DNA of 64,000 bases from Bacillota bacterium (GCA_023413135.1 JAEZQK010000041.1:1-64000); one strand, 5' to 3'. Shown: positions 8,659 through 17,666, numbered from the stretch's first letter. The notes: a model not told the origin generated them from the sequence alone. Numbers and translations are program-made.

Positions 8659-10188
8659 TCAAAATAATTTTTCGCCGTCGATGGCGGCGGAAGCCCGGTT
8701 GGCGGAGAATACCAGGAGGAAGGCCACCAGGGAGTTCATGATCCCGGCCGCCGTACCCTGGGGAATGCTCTTCTTCAGATCGCTGCCCTTTACGTCGCCC
8801 CAAACCAGGTTATATATGAAAGTATCCAGCGTTTGGGAAAAATCATAGGTCACCGTGCGCTGCAATAGCAGGATCTGCTCAAAGCCCGCCGACAGAAGCG
8901 AGCCCAGCGACAGGATCATCAATATCTTGATGGTAGGCATGATGGAGGGGATGGAGATGTGCACGATGCGCTTGAACCGTCCCGCGCCCTCGATGGCGGC
9001 CGCCTCATACAGGCCGTGATCCACGCCTGTCAGCGCGGCCAGATAGATGATGGCCCCCCAGCCCACTTCCTTCCACAGTTCCGCCAGCGCCACGATCACA
9101 TAGAAGGTGGCGTTGTTTTCCAGCAGCACGGATTTGTTGCTGCCGCCCCTAAGATTCATCAAAAACCTACCCAGTATTCCCTCCGAGGGGGAAAGGATGT
9201 TGATCACCAGTGTGGCCGCAACCACCCAGGATACGAAGTGGGGCAGGTAACTGATGGTCTGCACGCCACGCTTGAACCATTTGACGCGCACCTCGTTCAG
9301 GATCAGCGCTAGCAGGATGGTACAAAAATAGCCAGTGACCAGCTTCAGGGAAGAAATAGCCAGGGTATTACGCACGGCATTTAAAAACGCCGGCCGCGAC
9401 ACCACGTTTTCAAAGTTGTTCATGCCCTGGAAGGCATTCAAATTCAAACCGAAGGTGGTGGGATCGGCCTGGAAAAAGGCGTAGGTCCAGCCCCACAGCG
9501 GGTAATAATTGTTTACCAGCACGAACAGCACAAAGGGTACCGAAAGCACCAGCAATTGACGCTGTTTTTTGAGCACCTTGAAAAGGCTGCTTTTTTGCAA
9601 AAGAAGCTGTATCTCGGTCACACGCCTTTTCCGGGTCGCAATAGTGTCCGCAAGGCACATAAAGGCCGCGGCCAGCGAAAACGCCATGGCGGTGTACAAG
9701 CCGAAGCGGATGTCGTTGTACAAAAAACCGTACCTGGTGATATCCACCGTATAGCCGTACTGCTGCAGGATGAAAAAGAGCAAAAACAAAGCGGAAACAA
9801 GGCTCAAAAAGAAGGAGACCGTGGCGCGAAGCCTTGTAATGAACAGCAGAATCCCGCAAAGCGCCAGGCAGCTAAGGCTGAAGCATAGATAGAAGTTGCA
9901 GCGGGCATATTCCCCGGCCTTCACATAGTCCTCCAGCACCTTGACAAAGCTCTTGCGGGAGGTTCCGGACATGCCGCTGTAATCGCTATGAAGCGCAATG
10001 GAAAACCCGCTTTGGCCATCCACACGCAGGCCGTCGGGATGATGCCGCATGCCCACAGGCGAAAGATACGTCAAATTCACCTTTTCCAAAGCCGGCGACA
10101 CCTTCGTCATGTCCGCAAACGGCAGCGCAAAGGCGGTGGCGGATAACAATACCAAAAAAAGTGCGATGATCCGGCGTATGCTTAACAT
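8659..10188 (-). CDS. sugar ABC permease, LplB type, N-terminally extended
   Basis: A 509-residue membrane protein. The last 300 or so residues are a typical LplB-like permease (LSVPFVLFVLVNNYYPLWGW start, EAA loop GLYEAAAIEGAGRFKRIV). The first 200 carry a signal-anchor-like segment, an extracytoplasmic loop of about 90 residues and several hydrophobic segments that ordinary LplB proteins of about 310 residues lack. The same type of extension occurs in its partner permease, so the two extensions probably work together, perhaps in docking the binding protein or a polysaccharide. The ATG at 10188 has GGAGGTG eight bases or so upstream. A fused unrelated membrane protein is conceivable but less likely because the partner shares the trait. 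Confidence 0.88.
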   Translation of the reverse strand: MLSIRRIIALFLVLLSATAFALPFADMTKVSPALEKVNLTYLSPVGMRHHPDGLRVDGQSGFSIALHSDYSGMSGTSRKSFVKVLEDYVKAGEYARCNFYLCFSLSCLALCGILLFITRLRATVSFFLSLVSALFLLFFILQQYGYTVDITRYGFLYNDIRFGLYTAMAFSLAAAFMCLADTIATRKRRVTEIQLLLQKSSLFKVLKKQRQLLVLSVPFVLFVLVNNYYPLWGWTYAFFQADPTTFGLNLNAFQGMNNFENVVSRPAFLNAVRNTLAISSLKLVTGYFCTILLALILNEVRVKWFKRGVQTISYLPHFVSWVVAATLVINILSPSEGILGRFLMNLRGGSNKSVLLENNATFYVIVALAELWKEVGWGAIIYLAALTGVDHGLYEAAAIEGAGRFKRIVHISIPSIMPTIKILMILSLGSLLSAGFEQILLLQRTVTYDFSQTLDTFIYNLVWGDVKGSDLKKSIPQGTAAGIMNSLVAFLLVFSANRASAAIDGEKLF

Positions 10189-10202
10189 GATTCACCTCCA
10201 AT

Positions 10203-10379
10203 AACAATGAACAGTGAACAATGAATATTGAACAATGAACAGTATGAGTATGTTCATACTGGGACCCCTATTCGAAGGAGCTAAACAATGAGTAGTGAAG
10301 GCTAAGCTGGGAACAAAATAAATGGAATAACAAACTTATACTGTTCATTGTTCATCGTTCACTGTTCATTGTTCATTGG
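10203..10379. repeat. MITE-like inverted repeat, AATGAACAGTG family
   Basis: About 45 bp at 10203-10248, built of AACAATGAACAGTG-type units, is repeated in reverse complement at 10336-10379, enclosing roughly 90 bp of plain sequence. A single arm of the same family occurs at 33487-33546. The element lies between the binding-protein gene and the first permease, directly in front of the permease ribosome binding site. No protein is encoded. Confidence 0.7.
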
Positions 10380-10382
10380 TAT

Positions 10383-10410
10383 CCCCGCCCGGCTTTATAG
10401 CCGGACGGGG
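10383..10410 (-). terminator. stem-loop after the mannan binding-protein gene
   Basis: CCCCGCCCGGCT (10383-10394) pairs with AGCCGGACGGGG (10399-10410) around a four-base loop, 11 of 12 pairs being canonical. There is no T-run, so it more likely stabilises the upstream message or reduces read-through into the permease genes than acts as a full terminator. The other sugar locus has an equivalent stem-loop at 44171-44193. Confidence 0.6.
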
Positions 10411-10431
10411 GGCATGCAAAGTGCACTTGCC

Positions 10432-12156
10432 TTATTTGTTGTAATCAACGCCTGTGCTGATCAGCACCCTGGTGCGGCACTGCCGGGTGTAGTAGTCCTC
10501 CAGCAGCTCGTAATCGATGGCTTCATAGGCGGCTTTAAATTCGGCGTAGATATTCTCAAACTCCTCGTCGGATTCCGCCATGATCATCTTGAACCAATAG
10601 GTATTGGGCTTCAGGTCGTTCAGCTGCTGCTTGACGGCCATCAGCGTTTCATCCGTAGGTTCGGGAATATCCCAGCCGTAGCCGTAGGGGCTCAAAAACA
10701 CATCGCCCACGAAAGGCGCCTGGGTGAAGGACATTACGCCCAGTTCCTCGGCAATGGCTTTGTACTCGGGGCTCACGGCATCGGCCATGGCGATATCGGT
10801 ATAGCTGAAGGTGCAGGGGCCGGACCCGTCGGAATACAACTGTGAGGCGGAAGGCAGCCTCGGGAAGCACTGGAAGAAGCCCTGCCAGATGCCGGTCTTG
10901 GCACCATAATCATCGCTGTTTGTGTAGGTCACGCCGTTTGTGGGCAGGGTACCGCCCTTTTGGCGGGCTGTGAACTGCTCGTCGGTATAGGTGATCTTGC
11001 CATCCGTCAGGTTATAGTGGATGCCTTCGATGCCGTAGTTCCACAGCTTCATGACCTCCTCGCGGCACAGGTCGTCAATAAACTGAACGGCGCGGTCGAT
11101 GTCCTTGCAGGCGGTGGTGATGCACAATCCCTTCATGGTGCCCGTCACCGAAAGGCCGGCATAGGTGTTGGGATAGCCTTCGTTCACAAGCGGCAACGGA
11201 ATGGGCAGCTGGTCGTATTTAGCGTTGGTGGTCAGGTTCTGCATCTCGTTCCACTGCACGCGCCACAGCTCGTCATAATAGCCCACCAGCGTGCCGGATG
11301 ACTTTTTGGCGATGTAGTCATCGTCGCTTTGGGAAAAGCTTTCCGGATCGATCACGCCTTCCCGGTAGTACTTGTTGAGGAGCTTTGCCCATTCGTAGCG
11401 GATGGTGAGCATTTCCCGGTCGTAGGCCTTGTAGTCTTCCTCGGGGTTGAAGTAATAGCCGCCGGTATTGTGCATGCCCACCAGCCGGTCGCCGGCCTGC
11501 ATGACCCAGGCAAAATCGGAGAAGGGGTTCAGGGAGAAGCCGATATAGGGGGTGCCGTCCGCTGTTACGGGATGTGCCGCCAGGAAAGCCTTGATGGCCT
11601 CAAAGTATTCGGTGGCATCGGTGATGATCTTGTTGCCGTTTGCTTTTACCGCTTCCCGGCTCATCCAGAAGGCAGCGTTGGGATAGCCCACCGCGGGGGC
11701 AGCCACAAAAGGCGAGTAGCCGCCGTAGAGCGTGCCGTCGTCATTGTATTGCATGGCCAGGGTATCACCGTAAAGCTTCACCAGGTTGGGCATCTTGCCG
11801 GCTTCCACGTAAGGTGCCAGGTCCACCAGCACGCCGGCGTCCTTATACACGTTGTAGGCATCGTGGGCGTTAATCAGGTCGGGCAGGCTGGAGCTTGCGA
11901 TTTTCAGCGTGGCCTCGGATTTTTCTTCCGTGCCGACGATGTATTCCACCTGAAGCGTCACATCGCCCACGATCTTTTGAATTTCGGGCCAGATCTCGGT
12001 ATCGCCAGGCTGCACGGGATTGGTTATGGCGTTGGAATCGCCATGGAACACCGTGAAGGTGATGGGCGTGCGCGCTTCCTCGCCGATGGCAGCGGGAATA
12101 GTCGCAAGTGTGAGCAGCAAGGTCAGCGTCAGCACCGTAGCCAGGAACTTCTTCAT
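10432..12156 (-). CDS. extracellular sugar-binding protein of the mannan ABC importer
   Basis: A 574-residue type-1 family solute-binding protein of the LplA kind. Residues 1-25 form a signal peptide (MKKFLATVLTLTLLLTLATI). The mature part contains typical binding-protein segments, for example TLKIASSSLPDLINAHDAYN. No cysteine lies at the cleavage site, so it is not an obvious lipoprotein, which is unusual for a Gram-positive binding protein. The ATG at 12156 follows AAGGAGGAAGGCCT; the upstream in-frame start has no ribosome binding site. It is the first gene of the transport operon. Manno-oligosaccharide specificity is inferred from the adjacent GH26, GH130 and epimerase genes. Confidence 0.9.
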   Translation of the reverse strand: MKKFLATVLTLTLLLTLATIPAAIGEEARTPITFTVFHGDSNAITNPVQPGDTEIWPEIQKIVGDVTLQVEYIVGTEEKSEATLKIASSSLPDLINAHDAYNVYKDAGVLVDLAPYVEAGKMPNLVKLYGDTLAMQYNDDGTLYGGYSPFVAAPAVGYPNAAFWMSREAVKANGNKIITDATEYFEAIKAFLAAHPVTADGTPYIGFSLNPFSDFAWVMQAGDRLVGMHNTGGYYFNPEEDYKAYDREMLTIRYEWAKLLNKYYREGVIDPESFSQSDDDYIAKKSSGTLVGYYDELWRVQWNEMQNLTTNAKYDQLPIPLPLVNEGYPNTYAGLSVTGTMKGLCITTACKDIDRAVQFIDDLCREEVMKLWNYGIEGIHYNLTDGKITYTDEQFTARQKGGTLPTNGVTYTNSDDYGAKTGIWQGFFQCFPRLPSASQLYSDGSGPCTFSYTDIAMADAVSPEYKAIAEELGVMSFTQAPFVGDVFLSPYGYGWDIPEPTDETLMAVKQQLNDLKPNTYWFKMIMAESDEEFENIYAEFKAAYEAIDYELLEDYYTRQCRTRVLISTGVDYNK

Positions 12157-12326
12157 AGGCCTTCCTCCTTTTATTTTGATGCCGCCGGGAGAAACACTTT
12201 TGCAGCCGTTGCCTGCTTCAGACCTAAATCGTTTTAGGACGTGCAAAAAAGGTTTCTGCCTGCAGCAACAAATACATATGGCATGCCGGAGAATGGGATT
12301 TTAATACGTTCAATTTTATTAGCTAA

Positions 12327-12355
12327 ATAATACTATTCTGTAAGCTTCGCGTCAA
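12327..12355 (-). promoter_or_regulatory. sigma-A promoter of the mannan transport operon
   Basis: On the minus strand TTGACG (12350-12355) and TATTAT (12327-12332) are 17 bp apart, about 170 bp upstream of the binding-protein start. The palindrome TTAGCTAA (12319-12326) sits immediately downstream of the -10 box and could be an operator, although it does not match the palindrome in front of the LacI-family gene. Confidence 0.65.
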
Positions 12356-12544
12356 GTACCAATTTCTTAAAATTGGAAGAAAACATAGAGCAAGTCAAAG
12401 TATATAGATTTTTTGTCGATTTCACGTGGATATTTATATACATATCGCCTATTATCGCTTCTATTTATAGATTAACAACGCATCCCGATTGACTTTATTC
12501 GTAATTCTATCTATTTTTGTTACCTAAAATTCAAAGAACGTATC

Positions 12545-12590
12545 CGAAAAAACCCGCTCCTTTCCATCTGCAGATGGTTGAAGCGGGTTT
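12545..12590 (-). terminator. intrinsic terminator after ridA
   Basis: On the minus strand AACCCGCT and AGCGGGTT arms enclose an inner CCATCTGCAGATGG palindrome, followed by a short T-run. It lies just past the ridA stop and ends the minus-strand housekeeping cluster. Between it and the promoter at 12327-12355 the sequence is AT-rich with no gene visible. Confidence 0.75.
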
Positions 12591-12634
12591 ATAAAGACGT
12601 CAATTCACTTTAGGGATAGCATCCCCAAATTCTC

Positions 12635-13024
12635 CTATCCGTTATCCTTGATCGCTACGCACTCCATTTCAATGACCGCGCCCAGGGGCAGCTTGGAAAC
12701 TTGAATACATGTGCGGGCGGGAAAGTCTTTGCCGAAGGCTTCTCCGTATAGTGTGTTCACAGGGGCGAAATCATTCATGTCGGTCAGATAAAGAGTCGTC
12801 TTCACCACATTTGCAAGGGTGAGCCCCATTTCTGAAAGCACCGTGCGGATATTCTCGAACATTTGGGCGGCCTGCGAAGTAATGCCGCCTTCCGCAAGCT
12901 TGCCTGCTTTGGGATCAATGCCCAGCATGCCGGACAAATACACCGTGCCCGATGATTCCACCGCGGTGGAATAGGGTCCGACCGCCTTGGGTCCCTTTTC
13001 CGTAAGAAAGTGCTTGATCGCCAT
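12635..13024 (-). CDS. ridA: RidA/YjgF-family enamine/imine deaminase
   Basis: A 129-residue protein of normal RidA length. It contains GPYSTAVESSGTVYLSG near the N-terminus and the conserved PARTCIQVSKLPLGAVIEME segment, whose Arg binds the substrate carboxylate. RidA proteins hydrolyse reactive enamine/imine intermediates made by PLP enzymes such as threonine dehydratase, protecting the cell. It acts in the cytoplasm as a trimer. The start follows AGGAGG, which overlaps the stop of the upstream VanW-family gene, so it is the last gene of that unit and is followed by an intrinsic terminator. Confidence 0.92.
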   Translation of the reverse strand: MAIKHFLTEKGPKAVGPYSTAVESSGTVYLSGMLGIDPKAGKLAEGGITSQAAQMFENIRTVLSEMGLTLANVVKTTLYLTDMNDFAPVNTLYGEAFGKDFPARTCIQVSKLPLGAVIEMECVAIKDNG

Positions 13025-13039
13025 GATGCCCCGTTCCTC

Positions 13040-14635
13040 CTACTCTCTTTCCAATGTACCCACATAGATCCTGGCCGCCCGGGCTTTGTAGGTATCCTCC
13101 GCCACGGGAGTACGCTCCACTTCCACGCCATTTACCTTCTTGATAAGCTCCGAGGCCACCTTATGGCCATCGCGGGCTTTCATAGTCTGGTATTCATCCC
13201 CTATATATTGTGTGTATTTGTGCTGCTTATCCTTGATGATCTCCGGATCCTTGGGGGCGGGAATCTTTTCGATTTCCCTGGTAACAAGCTCATAACTTAC
13301 ATCACCCAGCGAAGGACCATAAATGGAAACCTCGCAATAGAAGCGTTTACGGTTGGCCGGATCTGTTTTCACGGCGGCGGTGATATAAATCATCCCGTCG
13401 GTATTGTTCCTGAACACAAAGTCGATCTTCCGGTTGCTGGACATATACACCGTGGCATCCTTACCAAAGGACGTATAGCTTACCGGATCGGAATGGGGTT
13501 CCCGGTCGATGATCTCAAGACCGGCGTGGATGGCCGCCAGATACACAGTGCTGCTGGCCTGGCATACGCCGCCGCCGATGCCCGTCTCCAGTTCGCCGTA
13601 GGCATATTCCGGTGCCGGGAAGAAGCCATTCTTTTCGGTGCGCCAGCCCACAATGTTATTGAAGCTGAATTTTTCCCCGGGCTTTAACATGGTACCGCTG
13701 ATTTCCTCGAAAGCCCGGCGGATGTTGTTGGTGCGGTTAACCTCGCTATCGGGAGAAATAGGGGTGGTAGCCGTATAGCGAAGGGTAACGGTTTCCCGGA
13801 GCATGGCCTCCGTAATCTCCGGCTGTTTAAAGATGGGCACAATTTGAATATCGCCGCTTTCCATTGCGGATACCTTTTCGTATATCTGCTGTTTCAGCGG
13901 CTCAATATCAATGCTCACGCCCCGCTCCTCGGTTACAAAGGTAAAGGGCTGGGTGGCGTCATCGTTGAAAGCAAAGGAAGCGTCTTTCGGTGCGCGGTAC
14001 AGTTCATTTTTCAATTGCACCAGCAGCGCGTCAATAGGCTGCGTATTGGCGCCGGGCGTTGCAGAAAAGGCCTTGAAGCCCTGGGTGCGGGCCATATCGA
14101 TATCCCGTTTCCTGTCAAACACCGTGCCCCTGTGCCCGATGGCCCAGGCCTGATTGAGGGCGGTATCGGTATCGTAGGTGATCCCCAGCATGGCGCTGTT
14201 GATGACAGCCAATTCCCTATCCCCGGCCATCAGGCGGATGGACAGGCTATCCGCCCTGTTTTTTGCACCGGCCCGCACGGTGGCCACCCCCTCGCTGGCC
14301 GTCATGCCCTCCAGGGGGATATTGTCCACAAATACGTTGGGGACGAACAGGGTGTCATAAGGCCGCACATCCAGCCACGTCTTTAAATAAAACGCACCAA
14401 AGCTCAATACGCCCAGGGCCAAAATCAAAAATAGCACGCGCCCGGCGCCGGATCTTTGCTTTTTTTGCCCCACCGCTACGCCATTCGTGGAAGGCCTGTA
14501 GCCGGTCGTTACCGGCTGCGATGCGGATTTTTCCCGGGGGGCAGGTGCTTGCGGCCGTGGTCTTGTCTTCTCCGCCGGCTTTTTTGCCGCACGGTTTGCC
14601 GCCGGGGTAGAGGGACGGTATCCTTGCTGATACAT
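13040..14635 (-). CDS. VanW-family membrane protein with peptidoglycan-binding-like domains
   Basis: A 531-residue cell-envelope protein. A proline-rich cytoplasmic tail (about 1-60) contains the repeated motif GYRPST, followed by one membrane segment (RVLFLILALGVLSFGAFYL). Outside the membrane lie a PG_binding_4-like region, a VanW domain (about 300-430; RTNNIRRAFEEISGTMLKPG, GIGGGVCQASSTVYLAA) and a G5-like tail (EYQTMKARDGHKVASELIKK). VanW proteins are widespread in Firmicutes and tied to cell-wall processes, but their reaction is not well defined. The ATG at 14635 is preferred because AGGGAG lies seven bases upstream; an upstream ATG at 14662 has no ribosome binding site. Confidence 0.85.
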   Translation of the reverse strand: MYQQGYRPSTPAANRAAKKPAEKTRPRPQAPAPREKSASQPVTTGYRPSTNGVAVGQKKQRSGAGRVLFLILALGVLSFGAFYLKTWLDVRPYDTLFVPNVFVDNIPLEGMTASEGVATVRAGAKNRADSLSIRLMAGDRELAVINSAMLGITYDTDTALNQAWAIGHRGTVFDRKRDIDMARTQGFKAFSATPGANTQPIDALLVQLKNELYRAPKDASFAFNDDATQPFTFVTEERGVSIDIEPLKQQIYEKVSAMESGDIQIVPIFKQPEITEAMLRETVTLRYTATTPISPDSEVNRTNNIRRAFEEISGTMLKPGEKFSFNNIVGWRTEKNGFFPAPEYAYGELETGIGGGVCQASSTVYLAAIHAGLEIIDREPHSDPVSYTSFGKDATVYMSSNRKIDFVFRNNTDGMIYITAAVKTDPANRKRFYCEVSIYGPSLGDVSYELVTREIEKIPAPKDPEIIKDKQHKYTQYIGDEYQTMKARDGHKVASELIKKVNGVEVERTPVAEDTYKARAARIYVGTLERE

Positions 14636-14674
14636 AAGGCTTCTCCCTGTTTGCAGGTTCATCTATGGTGCGGG

Positions 14675-15550
14675 TCATGTATATAACGAATGAGGCGGCC
14701 CAAAAACTTCCAGCAATTTTGAAGTGTCCTCTGCCGCGCTTGGCCAGTGAGGCAGCATGGCACCAATATCCATGTGCCGTCCGTCCTGCCCGTGAAAATC
14801 GCTGCCGCCTGTAACCAGCAGATTGAGATTTCGGGCCAGTTCGTCCCAAGTCCTTGTCATTGCAGGCAAATGAGCGGGATGGTAGGCTTCCAGCCCCATC
14901 AGCCCTTCATCCTTCCATTCGATCAGAAGAGGCCGGATATCCCCCGGATCCATTTTCAAGAGCCCGGGGTGGGCAATCACAGGCACGGCGCCTTCTTCCC
15001 GAAGCAGGCGAACCACCTGGGAAACCTTGCGCTTGGGCCGGGGCTCAAATCCCGGCCGGCCGGGGGACAAATATTTCTCAAACGCGTCGTAAAGGTTGTC
15101 CGCCAAGCCCTTTTTCACCAGCGCCCGGCCGATATGCGCGCGCCCCAGGCTGTCTGCCTGAGGCGATGCGATTTCGCTTAAGCCAATGGGCATGCCAAGC
15201 TTGCGCAGCTTTTCAATCATCCGCCGGACACGTTCTTCCCTTTCCTTGCGCATGTCCTGCAATAGCGAAAGCAGCCGCTTCATGCCCTCATGTATCCCAT
15301 AGCCCAGAATATGAACTTCATTGTCACCCCCGGCGCTGATTTCCACGCCGGGGAGGATGTCTATAACCGCTTGGGCAGCTTGTTCCCGAACCTTATGAAG
15401 GCCATCCAGCGTGTCATGATCGGTAATGGCAAGAAGGTTCACGCCCTTTTCCGCGGCTAAAGCAATCACTTGCGCCGGGGAAAACTGCCCGTCGGAAGCG
15501 TCGGTATGCACATGAAGATCAGGTTTGATTGGCTCTGCACCGGGCTGCAT
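14675..15550 (-). CDS. PHP-domain phosphoesterase
   Basis: A 291-residue PHP-domain protein. DLHVHTDASDG, AITDHDTLDG, LPGVEIS, VIAHPGL and the C-terminal TGGSDFHG provide the metal-binding His and Asp residues of the fold. Stand-alone proteins of this type (YciV/TrpH group) hydrolyse nucleoside 3',5'-bisphosphates or trim RNA 5' ends. It is cytoplasmic and lies directly downstream of ftsH. A paralogue of similar size is at 23769-24599. The precise substrate is not visible in the sequence. Confidence 0.87.
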   Translation of the reverse strand: MQPGAEPIKPDLHVHTDASDGQFSPAQVIALAAEKGVNLLAITDHDTLDGLHKVREQAAQAVIDILPGVEISAGGDNEVHILGYGIHEGMKRLLSLLQDMRKEREERVRRMIEKLRKLGMPIGLSEIASPQADSLGRAHIGRALVKKGLADNLYDAFEKYLSPGRPGFEPRPKRKVSQVVRLLREEGAVPVIAHPGLLKMDPGDIRPLLIEWKDEGLMGLEAYHPAHLPAMTRTWDELARNLNLLVTGGSDFHGQDGRHMDIGAMLPHWPSAAEDTSKLLEVFGPPHSLYT

Positions 15551-15582
15551 GAAGTGCCTCCTTCCGGGTAATGAGGGACGGG

Positions 15583-17592
15583 CTATATCTGCCCGCCCTG
15601 GTCCCCGGTAAGGATGCGGCGCATGTCGGGCTTGGGCTCAGGCTTGAATGTGGCAGGCTTTTCAGCCTTATCCCCGGTCATGTCGGGCTCGGGGCGCGCA
15701 GGCTTGGGCTCGGGATCAGGCAGATCCTTGCCATCCATCAAAGCAAGGAATTCCTTGCGGGAAAGCGTCTCGTGCTTTAAAAGCGCAGAAGCCAGGGCGT
15801 GGAGCTTGTCGATGTTGTCCCGGAGGATCTCACGGGCTTTTTCGTAGCTTTCGTCCAGCAGGCGGCGGACTTCCTTGTCGATCTGGTAGGCCACTTCCTC
15901 GGAATATTCCCTGGTATGGCCAAACTCCATGCCCACGAACACCTCCTGGTCATTGCCCAGGTAAATGGTGCCCAAGGCGTCGCTCATGCCAAACTGGGTG
16001 ACCATGCGGCGGCACAGCTCCGTGGCGCGCTTTAAGTCTGAAGAGGAACCGGTGGTGATATCCTCCAGCGCCTCCTGCTCGGCGGCATGACCGCCCAGCA
16101 TCATAGAAATGGTGTCTTTCAATGCGTTACGGCCCATATTGTCCCGTTCCTCGGTGGGCAGGGCCAGGGTATGGCCGGCGGCCTGGCCGCGGGGCACAAT
16201 GGTAATCAGGTGCACTTCGTCACAGCCGGGAAGTTCATTGCCAACGATGGCATGGCCGGCTTCATGATAGGCCACCTGGCGGCGGTCCTTCTCGTTCACC
16301 TTGTGGCTGCGCTTTTCCGGCCCCATTTGAACCCTGGCGATGGCGTCGATCAGCATCTGCTGGTCGATTTCCTTCTTGCGGCTGCGGGCGGCCAGGATGG
16401 CGGCCTCGTTCATTACGTTTTCCAGGTCGGCACCGGTGGCATAGGGCGTGCGCTTGGCGATGTTTTCAAGATCTACATCCCGCGAAAGCGGCTTGCCCCT
16501 GGAATGTACCTTCAAAATATCGATGCGCCCATTCATGTCGGGATAGTTTACCGTTACCTGCCGGTCAAAGCGGCCGGGGCGCAAAAGTGCGGGGTCCAGG
16601 ATATCCCGGCGGTTGGTGGCGGCCATGACAATGACGCCCTCGTTTGAGGTGAAACCGTCCATCTCCACCAGCAATTGGTTCAAGGTCTGTTCCCGCTCGT
16701 CGTGTCCGCCGCCCAAACCTGCGCCGCGGTGACGGCCGACTGCGTCAATTTCATCGATAAATACAATGGCGGGGGCGGCACGCTTGGCCTGGTCAAACAG
16801 GTCTCGGACACGGCTGGCGCCGACGCCAACGAACATTTCCACAAAGTCGGAACCGGAGATGGTAAAGAACGGCACGTTCGCCTCTCCCGCCACAGCCTTG
16901 GCTAAAAGCGTTTTGCCTGTGCCCGGAGGGCCTACCAGCAGCACGCCCTTGGGAATGCGGGCGCCCATTTCCGTATAGCTTTGGGGGTTGCGCAGGAAGT
17001 CCACCATTTCCCGCAGTTCATCTTTTTCTTCATCCGCCCCGGCCACATCGGCAAAGGTGATGCGGTTTTTGTTTGCATCCACCATGCGGGCACGGCTCTT
17101 GCCAAAGTTCATGACCTTGCTGTTGCCACCGCCCTGCTGGCGCATGATAATAACCCAGAAAAGGACAGACACGCCGATAATCAACAGGAAAGGAAGAAAA
17201 TCAAGATACCAGGGTGTCACGATGGGAGCGCGGTAAGCGATGCTGAAAGACAAATCGCTGACGGAAACCTGTTCGATAGGTACGTTCCGTTTGGTGGCCT
17301 CCATCTGGCGCACGGTTTCGATAAAGTCTTCGCCGATGGTGGTCTCAAAGTCATAATTCCTGTCGGGGAAATCGCTTTGCGCCACTCTTGTTTCGCGCAG
17401 CATGCCCACCAGGCTGTTGTTGCGGATGGCCACCCTATCAACCTGGTCATTCTTGATATATTCCAGTAATTTCGGATATTCGATCCTTTTGTTTTCTGTA
17501 AAACCAAAACCGCCGTTGAGCAGAACGGCGATGAGTATGAAAGCGCTGATGAGCACCACATAGCCCATAAAGCCTCTGGATGTCCGCTTCAA
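15583..17592 (-). CDS. ftsH: ATP-dependent zinc metalloprotease FtsH
   Basis: A 669-residue membrane-anchored AAA+ protease. Two membrane segments (about 10-28 and 130-150) flank an extracytoplasmic domain. The AAA domain has Walker A GPPGTGKT (221-228), Walker B IVFIDEID and the arginine finger region LLRPGRFDRQ. The protease domain carries the zinc motif HEAGH (443-447). It degrades misfolded membrane proteins and regulatory proteins. The C-terminus has an extra Pro/Glu/Lys-rich tail of about 45 residues. A TATAAT box at 17626-17631 (minus strand) suggests a promoter before ftsH, besides read-through from tilS-hpt, the usual Firmicutes gene order. Confidence 0.97.
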   Translation of the reverse strand: MKRTSRGFMGYVVLISAFILIAVLLNGGFGFTENKRIEYPKLLEYIKNDQVDRVAIRNNSLVGMLRETRVAQSDFPDRNYDFETTIGEDFIETVRQMEATKRNVPIEQVSVSDLSFSIAYRAPIVTPWYLDFLPFLLIIGVSVLFWVIIMRQQGGGNSKVMNFGKSRARMVDANKNRITFADVAGADEEKDELREMVDFLRNPQSYTEMGARIPKGVLLVGPPGTGKTLLAKAVAGEANVPFFTISGSDFVEMFVGVGASRVRDLFDQAKRAAPAIVFIDEIDAVGRHRGAGLGGGHDEREQTLNQLLVEMDGFTSNEGVIVMAATNRRDILDPALLRPGRFDRQVTVNYPDMNGRIDILKVHSRGKPLSRDVDLENIAKRTPYATGADLENVMNEAAILAARSRKKEIDQQMLIDAIARVQMGPEKRSHKVNEKDRRQVAYHEAGHAIVGNELPGCDEVHLITIVPRGQAAGHTLALPTEERDNMGRNALKDTISMMLGGHAAEQEALEDITTGSSSDLKRATELCRRMVTQFGMSDALGTIYLGNDQEVFVGMEFGHTREYSEEVAYQIDKEVRRLLDESYEKAREILRDNIDKLHALASALLKHETLSRKEFLALMDGKDLPDPEPKPARPEPDMTGDKAEKPATFKPEPKPDMRRILTGDQGGQI

Positions 17593-17666
17593 AACAGGGT
17601 CCTCCTTCTGTCAAATTGAATTATTATTATAGCACAGTCAATGAAGGAAAGCAAATTCACGCCTGA

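Noticed and set aside
12319..12326. TTAGCTAA as a firm LacI-family operator
   Set aside because: It is short, palindromes of eight bases occur by chance in AT-rich DNA, and it does not match the palindrome at 4244-4256. It is mentioned only as a possibility.
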